Source: DASVEE01 sp036399695 (lineage in GTDB: Bacteria; Acidobacteriota; Thermoanaerobaculia; Gp7-AA8). From it: DNA of 9,004 nucleotides. The notes beneath the pieces are model-generated. The model had not been told where the DNA came from. It was given only the letters and a program-made list of their open reading frames with translations, and did not search any database. Both the position numbers and the translations under genes were made by a program. The stretch covers positions 1-9,004 of the forward strand of contig DASWMP010000132.1 in assembly GCA_036399695.1 (NCBI GenBank), in the 5' to 3' direction. This document shows, in pieces, positions 1 to 6,126 of this stretch (positions within the stretch are counted from its first letter, which is position 1; each line of letters starts with the position of its first letter).

Positions 1-166
1 TAGCCGGTGGCAAGTGCCGAAGGCACGCCGCCACCGGTTTCGGTTGGAAGAAGATCGGCACCCCGGCAGGGGTGCCGGGGGACCGGACGCGACCCCTGCC
101 GGGGTCGAGGCGGAAGGGGCGGATCTTGTCCGGTGGCGGCGTGCCTTCGGCACTTGCCACCGGCTA
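1..166. repeat. Composite foldback repeat, REP/BIME- or MITE-like
   Basis: Positions 1-37 and 130-166 are a perfect 37-bp inverted repeat. Each arm is itself a hairpin: CCGGTGGC (4-11) pairs with GCCACCGG (30-37), around an inner GTGCC-GAA-GGCAC (14-26). Nested inside are AAGATC (51-56) with GATCTT (122-127), and a perfect 14-bp pair at 60-73 and 92-105. The unit at 61-80 also folds alone (CCCCGGCA-GGGG-TGCCGGGG). No transposase or reading frame accounts for it. Paired inverted palindromic units are typical of bacterial REP/BIME elements and of small non-autonomous transposons. The left edge coincides with the window start, so the element may be longer and no target-site duplication can be judged. 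Confidence 0.75.
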
Positions 167-319
167 ATCTACGACACGCCTCCGGCGTGCAGGAACGGGC
201 GTACCCGTACCCACCACCCACCCACGAAGGTATCGGCGCACTCTGTACGCCTGTACACGCCACGCGCAAAGCCCCGCCAAGCGCAGCACGGACAACGTGC
301 AACGGACAACGCCCCCGCC
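167..319. other. Non-coding spacer with small hairpins
   Basis: I see no credible gene here. The spacer holds several short palindromes: CACGCC-TCC-GGCGTG (175-189), ACGGG/CCCGT (195-199 and 204-208), TGTAC/GTACA (244-248 and 253-257) and GCACG/CGTGC (286-290 and 296-300). It also has a 10-bp direct repeat, ACGGACAACG, at 288-297 and 302-311. The 286-300 hairpin sits just past the stop codon of the minus-strand TPR gene, but no T-run follows it, so it is at best a weak transcript end. Confidence 0.5.
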
Positions 320-2053
320 CTACTTCGGCGGATACGTAAAACTCACCACCGCCCTTACCACCCCTCGCGGCAGCGCCACCGCGAGGTTTGGGGACATGGC
401 GTAGAACGGCCGCAGGTCGATGAGGTTGCCGAGCATCACGTTCCCTGACGTCGCGCAGAGGTCCCCTACGCGAAGCAGATCCAGCGGCTGTTTCGGGCGC
501 ATCGTCAGGTAGAGCGTCTTCACTTCTTCGCGCAGCTCGCCGTGCGGGCGCTGGGCGTACGTCTTCTGGAACTTCGTGACGTTCAGCTCTTCCTTCTGTA
601 CCCGGGCGTGCTCGTCGTACCCGTACGTCACCGTCGCCGCCCACTCGGTCTTCGGCGAGCCCTCGGCGGCGAAACCTTCGTAGCCGCCCTGCAGGTTCAC
701 CTGCATCAGCGCGTCGTTCTGGTAGACGTAATCGGCGGTCATGCCGATCAGGTGGTTGCAGGCGGCGGCGTTCTGATACTCCACCTGCTCCCGCGCGATG
801 CGCTGGTTCGCGTCGAAGGTGTAGCGGGCCGTGTACTTCTGGGCGTCGATGACGATGTCCTCCCGGTCGAGGAGGTAGAACCCTTCGCCGCCGCGATGCG
901 CGACGTACGTCAGGATCTCGCCGGTCGCTGCCGTCACCTTCTCCAGATACTCGCCACCCTGCTGATAGCGGACCTTCTCGGCGAAGCCCTGGATCACGTC
1001 GCCGTTGTACGTCCACCCCTCGGCTTTGCGGGCGTCCTGGATGGTCCGCTGCCGCTCCGGCGTGTAGCGCAGCGTCTCGAGCATCGAGCCGTGCTGAAAG
1101 AGACAGGGCAGGACGTCGTTCTTTTCGAAGCGGTTGTCGGAGTAGTACGTCGTCCGCGTGGCCGAGGCGCCTTCGGCGCAGGGGCGGGAGTTCCAGATCG
1201 CGGACTTCACGTCGTACGGACCGTGCCAGCAGCGATGGCACCAGTGCGCCGTCTGCGGCAGCTTATGCCCGCAGAAAGGGCAGACGATCATCGTCCGCAT
1301 CTCCTCGAGCTCCTTCTCGATGGCGAAGACCCGCTGATCGACGGTGGCCCGCTGCTCCGGATCGCGCTCGAGCTCCGCGTAACGGCGGTAGCGCTCGACG
1401 GCTTTCGTCAGCTCTCCCTGTTTCTGCAGCACCACGGCCTGGTTGTAGACGGCGGCCGGATCGTTCGGGCGCAGCGTCTCGGCCTGGCGGAAGATCGCCA
1501 GCGCGTCGGCCAGCTCGTTCTTCGAATAGAGGAAGGAGGCCCGGCCGAAGAGGTCGACGTAATCCTCGTCGGCCTGCCGCTTCTCCTTCAGGACGCGTTG
1601 GAAGCCGAGATCGAGTTGCAGACGCTGGATGAGCGGCTTCTCGGCCCCCTGCGGGAAGAGCTGTGCGTAGCGGTCGACCTTCACCTGCGCTTCGGCATAC
1701 CGGCCGGCTTTCGCCAGCGTCAGGGCCATGTCGTACAGCACCGCCGGCTGATCGGGGCGGAGCGCGTCCGCCTTCGCGAACTGCTCGTAGGCAGAGGGAT
1801 AGTCGTTCAGCTCGAAGAACTTCTTGCCGTAGTAGACCGCGGTCGTGAACTCGTCCGCCGCCGCTTCCGAAGGCGCGGCCGCGGCCGGAACGGCAGGCGG
1901 CGCCGTCGCTGGAGCGGGTGCGGGTGCGGGCGTCTGCGGAGCAGGCACGGCCGGCGGCTCCTGCGCGAAGACGGAAGCGAACGGAAAAAGGCAGAAGAGG
2001 AGAACCGGAAGCGACGGCACTGCTGCGCTGCGCGTGGTCATTCGTTCTTTCAT
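320..2053 (-). CDS. Exported TPR protein with a double-CxxC zinc ribbon
   Basis: This 577-residue protein has a predicted signal peptide (residues 1-30, cleavage near SVFA/QE) and a Pro/Ala-rich linker (about 31-66). TPR-like helical repeats follow at about 68-136 and 168-235, with hallmark endings such as ALRPDQPAVLY and TLRPNDPAAVYNQA, and a charged helix at 225-255. A compact zinc ribbon has CPFC at 258-261 and CHRC at 272-275. The remaining 300 residues are mostly beta-rich and unrecognised. I chose the ATG at 2053 because it overlaps the upstream gene's TGA as ATGA, implying translational coupling; the ATG at 2041 also keeps the signal peptide. TPRs suggest protein-protein scaffolding in the periplasm or at the outer membrane. 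A zinc ribbon in an exported protein is unusual. Exact function is unknown. Confidence 0.85.
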   Translation of the reverse strand: MKERMTTRSAAVPSLPVLLFCLFPFASVFAQEPPAVPAPQTPAPAPAPATAPPAVPAAAAPSEAAADEFTTAVYYGKKFFELNDYPSAYEQFAKADALRPDQPAVLYDMALTLAKAGRYAEAQVKVDRYAQLFPQGAEKPLIQRLQLDLGFQRVLKEKRQADEDYVDLFGRASFLYSKNELADALAIFRQAETLRPNDPAAVYNQAVVLQKQGELTKAVERYRRYAELERDPEQRATVDQRVFAIEKELEEMRTMIVCPFCGHKLPQTAHWCHRCWHGPYDVKSAIWNSRPCAEGASATRTTYYSDNRFEKNDVLPCLFQHGSMLETLRYTPERQRTIQDARKAEGWTYNGDVIQGFAEKVRYQQGGEYLEKVTAATGEILTYVAHRGGEGFYLLDREDIVIDAQKYTARYTFDANQRIAREQVEYQNAAACNHLIGMTADYVYQNDALMQVNLQGGYEGFAAEGSPKTEWAATVTYGYDEHARVQKEELNVTKFQKTYAQRPHGELREEVKTLYLTMRPKQPLDLLRVGDLCATSGNVMLGNLIDLRPFYAMSPNLAVALPRGVVRAVVSFTYPPK

Positions 2054-3267
2054 TGGAGGAATCGGTCGATGACGGACGAGAGCCACAGCCGCTGCTCTTC
2101 GGTCGGCTGCGACTGGGCCAGGAAGAGATAGAGGGCGCGCTTCTTCTGCTCGTCGGTGAGCTGACTGTCGCGGAGCGCACGTTCCGGCTCGTGCGCCACT
2201 TCCGGGGCGGCGTCGTCGAGGATCACGTCCGCGGCGTCGCGCGGCGCCCAGTGCTGTGGCATGTCGCTGCCGAAGAGCTTCGCGATCACGGCCAGCCGCT
2301 CCTCTTCCGTCAGCGCCGACCCGGCCACGGTCGCCAGGCGGCTGCGCATCCCGGAGCCCTCGATGAGCAGCCGGAGATTCGAGAGGAGATTCATCCGCTG
2401 CATGCAGGCCTCGAAGATCTTCTCTTTCGTCTCTTCGTCGCGGATGGCGGCGCTGGCCTGGAGGACGTTCTGGATGCGCTGGGTTTCGGGGCCGATGAAG
2501 CGTTCCGCCGCTTCCTGCGCCGAGGCCTGCTCCTCCGCGCTCACCTTCGGCTGCTCGACCGGCCTGGGCGGCTCGATGTGCTCCTCGGCGAGCGTTGCCA
2601 CGGGCGGCGGCGTCTCGGCTACGCCGCTCAGGACGTCGACGAGCGGCAGGTCGAACGCCGTGACGGAGGTCTGCGTCGTATCGACGGCTTTCGTCGCATG
2701 CAGGTCGGAGGTGGCGTTCTCCGCCGGCGCGGCGGCCGCGGCGCGCGGCAACGGCATCAGCTTCGGCGTGGCGAGCATCGGAGCCGGCGGCGTGGCCGCG
2801 GTGAGGCCGCGCAAAACTTCCGAGTCGGTCGTGACCTTCTCGTCGATGAGGCGCTCCCGGACGCGCAGGCGGATCTCCTCCTGCGTGCGGAGCTGCAGCG
2901 CGCGCTGCGTGTCGGTCAGGAAGTTCGGGCTGGTCCGGTCGAGCGTGGCGTCGCAGTGGCAGGGGCCGACGCGATCGGCCTCGTAGCGCTCCTCCCCTTT
3001 CAACCGGAACAGCTCCACGACTTTCAGGTTGCGCTGCACCTGCGTCTCACGCGCCCGCTCGCACGCCGTCTGCGACGCGAACTGGTTCACGCCGAAGACC
3101 TCGGCGAACCCGCGCGTGTCGGGGCGATAGAGCTGGACGTGATAGTGGAAGGTGTCGCACGGCCGTCCGGCCGAAGAGGGGGGACAAAGCAGCGGCTGCT
3201 GCGCGAGCACAGCGCTCGTCGTCGACAGTAAGGCAGCGATGGCGAGGAGGCGGGGTCCGGGTCTCAT
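2050..3267 (-). CDS. Exported protein of unknown family, partner of the TPR/zinc-ribbon gene
   Basis: I do not recognise this 405-residue protein. It starts with a clear signal peptide (about 1-22, cleavage near VLA/QQ). The mature N-terminal domain holds five cysteines (28, 37, 69, 103, 105; the last two as PCHC), which could form disulfides in the periplasm. A charged helix (about 116-145) and a low-complexity Ala/Pro linker (158-245) follow. The C-terminal domain is helical (245-405), with short LTEEER and LTDEQKK stretches. The ATG at 3267 is the first start compatible with the signal peptide; upstream sequence in this frame is only antisense to the Spy-like gene. Its stop overlaps the start of the TPR gene by 4 nt, so the two are probably co-transcribed and may act together in the envelope. 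Confidence 0.8.
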   Translation of the reverse strand: MRPGPRLLAIAALLSTTSAVLAQQPLLCPPSSAGRPCDTFHYHVQLYRPDTRGFAEVFGVNQFASQTACERARETQVQRNLKVVELFRLKGEERYEADRVGPCHCDATLDRTSPNFLTDTQRALQLRTQEEIRLRVRERLIDEKVTTDSEVLRGLTAATPPAPMLATPKLMPLPRAAAAAPAENATSDLHATKAVDTTQTSVTAFDLPLVDVLSGVAETPPPVATLAEEHIEPPRPVEQPKVSAEEQASAQEAAERFIGPETQRIQNVLQASAAIRDEETKEKIFEACMQRMNLLSNLRLLIEGSGMRSRLATVAGSALTEEERLAVIAKLFGSDMPQHWAPRDAADVILDDAAPEVAHEPERALRDSQLTDEQKKRALYLFLAQSQPTEEQRLWLSSVIDRFLQ

Positions 3268-3285
3268 GGTGGGCGAAGTGGGGCG

Positions 3286-3291
3286 ATTATA
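3286..3291 (-). promoter_or_regulatory. Candidate -10 box for the exported two-gene operon
   Basis: The minus strand reads a perfect TATAAT here, 18 nt before the ATG at 3267. Transcription would begin about 11-12 nt before the start codon, giving a very short leader; indeed no Shine-Dalgarno sequence is visible. No good -35 box lies at 16-18 nt; TTTACC is present at a 21-nt spacing. The site lies in the divergent intergenic region shared with the Spy-like gene. Confidence 0.45.
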
Positions 3292-3316
3292 CGGCGGCAG
3301 TAAACCGGCGATGGTA

Positions 3317-3340
3317 AACGGCGCGTTCAACGGATACGTC
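3317..3340 (+). promoter_or_regulatory. Candidate ECF-type promoter for the Spy/sigma cluster
   Basis: On the plus strand, AAC (3317-3319, within GGTAAAC) and CGTC (3337-3340, within CGTCTGA) are separated by 17 nt. ECF sigma factors commonly recognise an AAC-containing -35 and a CGTC- or TCTGA-like -10 at about this spacing. Because an ECF sigma gene lies downstream in the same direction, autoregulation is plausible. The motif is short and could arise by chance. Confidence 0.3.
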
Positions 3341-3375
3341 TGACGGTCGTAATGCTCAGCGAAGGAGAACAGCAA

Positions 3376-3846
3376 ATGAAAAAACGCACTCTCGCAGTCG
3401 TCATCGCCGCCCTCACGATCACCGCCCTCGCCGCCACGTTCGTCTACGCCGGCCCGCACGGCTTCCGCGGCCGCCACCGCGGCGGCGGTATGTTCGATCC
3501 GATCAGTCACGTCATGGCCGTCCGCGAACAGCTCGACCTGAGCGATGCGCAGGTGGACCAGATCAAGACGGTCTTCCGCGACCTGCGCGAAGAGAATGCG
3601 CCCCATCGCCAGCAGGTCAAGGGGACGATCCACCAGGCCGCCGCGGTGCTCCTGGCCAATCCGAACGACGTCGCCGGCGCCCAGGCCATCGTCGACCGTC
3701 AGGCCGCTGCCGAAAAGGCGCTGAAGACGAATACCATCAATGCCGTCGCCAGGGCGCTGAACGTCCTCACGCCGCAGCAGCGGGTGAAGCTCGCCGCGCT
3801 CGCGCAGAAGCACATGGAGCAGCGCCGCGGCCACGGTGCGCACTGA
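3376..3846 (+). CDS. Spy/CpxP-like periplasmic protein (LTxxQ family)
   Basis: This 156-residue protein has a signal peptide (about 1-25, KKR then a hydrophobic core, cleavage near VYA/GP). Its all-helical mature part is of the size and type of the Spy/CpxP/ZraP superfamily. The family motif is seen as LTPQQ (131-135), with a related LSDAQ (55-59) earlier. Both ends of the mature chain are His/Arg/Gly-rich (GPHGFRGRHRGGG; HMEQRRGHGAH), which could bind metal. I set the start at the ATG at 3376 because AAGGAG (3362-3367) lies 8 nt upstream and the signal peptide begins there; an in-frame ATG at 3352 lacks these. Family members act as periplasmic chaperones or metal-binding stress proteins. It is first in a cluster with an ECF sigma factor, 39 nt upstream of it. 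Confidence 0.85.
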   Translation: MKKRTLAVVIAALTITALAATFVYAGPHGFRGRHRGGGMFDPISHVMAVREQLDLSDAQVDQIKTVFRDLREENAPHRQQVKGTIHQAAAVLLANPNDVAGAQAIVDRQAAAEKALKTNTINAVARALNVLTPQQRVKLAALAQKHMEQRRGHGAH

Positions 3847-3885
3847 GCCGGCAGCCACTCGAGACAGCCGTCGAGAAAACATTGA

Positions 3886-4461
3886 GTGACCGCAAACCTA
3901 CAGGCAGACGACCCGCGCGAGCGCGATGCGATCGCGCGGGTCAAGGGCGGCGACGGCGGTGCCTACGATTACCTCGTCTCGAAGTACTCGCGGCGCGCGG
4001 TCTCGATCGCCTGGGGCTTCGTGCGGAACGGGCACGATGCGGAAGACCTGGCGCAGGAAGCGCTCGTGCGGGCGTTCCAGAACATCGGACGTTTCCGCGA
4101 CGGCGATCCGTTCGGCCCCTGGCTCTTCCGGATCGTGACGAATCTGTCGCTCGACCTGACGAAGCACCGCCGCCGCGTGAAGCAGGAAGAGCTGAGCGAC
4201 ACGGCACCGGCCGGCCGCCGCGACAGCGCGGAGCTCGGCGCCGTGACGGACGAGCTCTCCCGCCGCATCGACGCCGCCATCGAGTCGCTGCCGGAGATGC
4301 AGCGCATCGTGGCGCGCCTGCATCTCGTCGACGAGCTGGGAGCACAGGAGATCGCGATGATGTTGAATCTCTCGGACGGCACGGTGCGCTCGCACCTGTC
4401 GCACGCGCGCCGGAAATTGCAGGGACAGCTCGAGGATCTTTATGGGGGTGGCGATGAGTGA
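3886..4461 (+). CDS. RNA polymerase sigma factor, ECF subfamily
   Basis: This 191-residue protein matches the two-domain ECF plan. Region 2 spans about 27-97, with the core-binding and -10-recognition stretch DAEDLAQEALVRAF and a PWLFRIVTNLSLD segment. Region 4 spans about 128-178, with the helix-turn-helix SLPEMQRIVARLH...GAQEIAMMLNLSDGTVRSHLSHARRKL. The start is a GTG at 3886, because an in-frame TGA sits immediately before it (3883-3885). No strong ribosome binding site is visible, so translation may be weak or coupled to the Spy-like gene. The stop codon overlaps the next gene by 8 nt. By analogy with other ECF systems, it would be held inactive by the adjacent membrane protein and released by an envelope signal. 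Its target genes may include this cluster. Confidence 0.93.
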   Translation: MTANLQADDPRERDAIARVKGGDGGAYDYLVSKYSRRAVSIAWGFVRNGHDAEDLAQEALVRAFQNIGRFRDGDPFGPWLFRIVTNLSLDLTKHRRRVKQEELSDTAPAGRRDSAELGAVTDELSRRIDAAIESLPEMQRIVARLHLVDELGAQEIAMMLNLSDGTVRSHLSHARRKLQGQLEDLYGGGDE

Positions 4462-4747
4462 CGACCGTTTCTTCGACCAGTTGCGGCGCGATGCGCGTCC
4501 GCTGCGCTACGAGCCCGATGCCGTGCGCGTGCAGCGGCTCGAAGCGGCCGTCCGCGAGCGTGTCGCCGGCGAGCCCGCCACCGTGGCCCAGCTCCTGGCG
4601 ATGTGGTTCCGCCCCCTGGCCGCCTCGCTGGCCGCGCTCGCCCTCGCCGCCGCGCTGGCGGTCGGCTTCAGTGGCCGCAACAACGATTTCTCGATGGAGC
4701 CGGTGGAAGTGTCGGTGGCAGGAGGAAGCTACAGTGTCGCCGACTAG
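4454..4747 (+). CDS. Probable single-pass membrane anti-sigma factor
   Basis: This 97-residue protein has a charged cytoplasmic part (about 1-52, with FFDQLRRDARPLRYEPD near the start), one membrane helix (about 53-72, Ala/Leu-rich) and a tail of about 25 residues that would lie in the periplasm. I chose the ATG at 4454 (G-rich GGGGGTGG just upstream) over an in-frame ATG at 4442. It lacks the HxxxCxxC of zinc anti-sigma factors. Position directly after an ECF sigma gene with an 8-nt overlap, its size and its topology all fit a CnrY-like anti-sigma protein that tethers the sigma factor to the membrane. The functional call rests on context and topology rather than a recognised motif. Confidence 0.7.
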   Translation: MSDDRFFDQLRRDARPLRYEPDAVRVQRLEAAVRERVAGEPATVAQLLAMWFRPLAASLAALALAAALAVGFSGRNNDFSMEPVEVSVAGGSYSVAD

Positions 4748-5129
4748 ACGCGGGACTCTCCTCAAGGCGGCCGTGATCCTCGGCCTCACATTCATCGTCG
4801 GCGTCGGCCTCGGCATCTTCATCGGCCACATGGACGCCGTCCACCGCCGCGCCTATCCCCCGCCCAAGCATGCCGCGAATCTCATCACCCGCAGGCTCGA
4901 TCACGCCCTCGACCTGACGGACGAACAACGCACCCGCGTGCACCAGATCCTCACGGCCCATCACGCTGAGATGACCACCCTCTGGCGCGCCGCCCGCGGC
5001 GAAATGCAGCAGGAAGCCACCGAGGCCAACACCGAGATCGACCAGGTCCTCAACGCGGAGCAGCGCGCCAAATTTGCGCGGATCAAACTCCGCATCAGCC
5101 GGCCAAGGGGGCTGATCCCGTTTCACTAG
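4734..5129 (+). CDS. Membrane-anchored periplasmic sensor-like protein (CnrX/ZraP/CpxP type)
   Basis: This 131-residue protein has a cytoplasmic start, one membrane helix (about 9-31) and a helical periplasmic domain. The domain carries two LTxxQ-like motifs (LTDEQ 61-65 and LNAEQ 106-110), the mark of the heavy-metal-sensor/CpxP group. Histidines are frequent (32, 37, 46, 57, 70, 76, 77, 131), and H76xxxM80 resembles metal-ligand spacing known in CnrX; this is suggestive only. The GTG start at 4734 is supported by AGGAGG (4720-4725), 8 nt upstream, and it overlaps the anti-sigma stop by 14 nt. With the two preceding genes it forms a likely sensor/anti-sigma/sigma relay, where a periplasmic signal would free the sigma factor. 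Metal versus general envelope stress cannot be told from sequence. Confidence 0.75.
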   Translation: MSPTRRGTLLKAAVILGLTFIVGVGLGIFIGHMDAVHRRAYPPPKHAANLITRRLDHALDLTDEQRTRVHQILTAHHAEMTTLWRAARGEMQQEATEANTEIDQVLNAEQRAKFARIKLRISRPRGLIPFH

Positions 5130-5158
5130 GGTTTGGGGGCGTGCCACGGGGAACGATA

Positions 5159-5170
5159 GGACCTATGGGA
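5159..5170 (-). repeat. Single inverted copy of the GGTCCCAT-type repeat
   Basis: GGACCTATGGGA here is the exact reverse complement of the 12 bp at 6851-6862 inside the 9-bp tandem repeat next to cysK. It lies 6 nt left of the foldback at 5176-5270, with ATAGG/CCTAT around it forming a small palindrome. It is too short to interpret alone. Confidence 0.4.
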
Positions 5171-5175
5171 GAAGC

Positions 5176-5270
5176 TGTAGTGGAGGACGGACAATCCTGT
5201 CCGTCACGCGAAAAATGGGGCGATGGGTACGTTCTCGCGTGAAGGACAAGATTGTCCGTCTTCCACTACA
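5176..5270. repeat. Foldback repeat between convergent genes; possible two-way terminator
   Basis: Positions 5176-5214 and 5232-5270 form a 39-bp inverted repeat with four mismatches around a 17-nt centre. Each arm can also fold by itself: the left arm has a perfect GACGGACA-ATCC-TGTCCGTC hairpin (5186-5205), and the right arm has the matching, weaker one (5241-5260). The right arm covers the stop codon of the minus-strand gene ending at 5266. Lying between convergent transcripts, the structure could end both, although no clean T-run follows the stem. Its architecture, two inverted palindromic units and a linker, parallels the element at 1-166 with a different sequence, pointing to REP/BIME- or MITE-like mobile repeats. 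Confidence 0.75.
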
Positions 5271-6126
5271 ACTGTCCCATCGTGCGCTCCAGGCTCCGCA
5301 GCAACTGCTCCCCATCAAACACACGCGGCGCATGGCACCCGCTGATCCCGCCGAGGTGCTCCAGCGCAAAGACCAGCGGCAACACCGCGATGCGCTGATC
5401 GGGCGTGTTGATGCGCAGCGCGCGCACTGCATCCCGCGCCTCCAGCCACCCGCCCGGCTTCCCGAACGCGAACGGCTTCGCCAACCGCGCAATGATCCGC
5501 CCGAGGCGGATCAGCACCGGCAACGGCAACCGTTGCAACGGACGCATGACCGCGCTGGCAAACGGGGCCTCGAACTCCACCACCGCCTCCACCTCGAGGC
5601 CGAGCTCGCGCCGGAACAGCTCGCGATCCGGACTGTTCAGCGAACGTCCACCCGCCGCCGCCGCGCTGGCGATCGCCGCCGCCCCTTTGGCGTTGCGATT
5701 GTTGATGCGCAGCGTCACCTTCACCGGACCGCGTGAGCCAAGCCGCCGCACCAGCGCCCCGGAGACGGCGGGCAGCGTCGACAAGCCGGGCAGCACCGCC
5801 ACGCCCCGCTCGCGCGCCAGCGCGTCGAGCTCACGGTCGTCGAGGAGATCGAAGAACCACCGCGCGTCATCACCGATGTCCAGCCAGTGCGCACCGGCTT
5901 CGACACAGGCGCGGACGATGCGCCGGTCGAGCGCCTGAAAGGGTCCGGCCGTGCAGGCGATGGCATACGCCCCCTTCGCCATGCGGCGCACCGCCTCGAC
6001 GTCGTTCAGATCGAGCTCCCGCCGCGTCGCCGCGACGACGTGGAATTTGCCGGTCAGCTCCCGCACCAGCAGCCGGCCGAACACGCCGCCAGCGCCAGCG
6101 ACGATTACGCGCTGGTTCGCAGCCAT
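5266..6126 (-). CDS. Saccharopine-dehydrogenase-like NAD(P)-binding oxidoreductase
   Basis: This 286-residue protein begins with a Rossmann fold: RVIVAGAGGVFGRLL (GxGGxxG at 11-17), with TRRELDL closing the second strand (about 34-40). Then come YAIACTAGPFQ (54-64) and ACVEAGAHWLDIGDD (73-87), typical of the saccharopine dehydrogenase-like family. GVAVLPGLSTLPAVSGALV (108-126) also fits that family. The C-terminal half is less conserved and basic; the chain is shorter than many relatives. The family includes many proteins without a known substrate, so a role in lysine metabolism should not be assumed. The ATG at 6126 lies just before the Rossmann strand and overlaps the upstream membrane-protein gene by 22 nt, suggesting a two-gene operon. 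No strong Shine-Dalgarno sequence is seen. The stop lies within a foldback repeat. Confidence 0.82.
   Translation of the reverse strand: MAANQRVIVAGAGGVFGRLLVRELTGKFHVVAATRRELDLNDVEAVRRMAKGAYAIACTAGPFQALDRRIVRACVEAGAHWLDIGDDARWFFDLLDDRELDALARERGVAVLPGLSTLPAVSGALVRRLGSRGPVKVTLRINNRNAKGAAAIASAAAAGGRSLNSPDRELFRRELGLEVEAVVEFEAPFASAVMRPLQRLPLPVLIRLGRIIARLAKPFAFGKPGGWLEARDAVRALRINTPDQRIAVLPLVFALEHLGGISGCHAPRVFDGEQLLRSLERTMGQL

Noticed and set aside
1..166. Integron attC site or CRISPR repeats
   Set aside because: No GTTRRRY/RYYYAAC core pair is present, and there are only two inverted arms rather than regularly spaced direct repeats.
542..2131. Long open frame on the plus strand opposite the TPR/zinc-ribbon gene
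   Set aside because: Its product is rich in Arg, Leu and Val with no domain, signal peptide or ribosome binding site. It mirrors the minus-strand gene, which has a signal peptide, TPRs and a CxxC ribbon. Long antisense frames are expected at this GC content.
1918..3231. Long plus-strand open frame opposite the exported two-gene operon
   Set aside because: It crosses the junction of two genuine minus-strand genes and is Arg/Gly-rich without recognisable features.
3858..3875. Terminator between the Spy-like and sigma genes
   Set aside because: CTCGA-N8-TCGAG is only a 5-bp stem and has no T-run. It would not separate the transcripts strongly.
3268..3882. N-terminal extension of the minus-strand exported protein to 3882
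   Set aside because: That part is antisense to the well-supported Spy-like gene. The signal peptide beginning at 3267 marks the true start.
3882..4457. Alternative plus-strand frame starting with TTG at 3882 over the sigma gene
   Set aside because: It gives an Arg/Pro/Ala-rich product without domains, while the frame starting at 3886 gives a complete ECF sigma factor.
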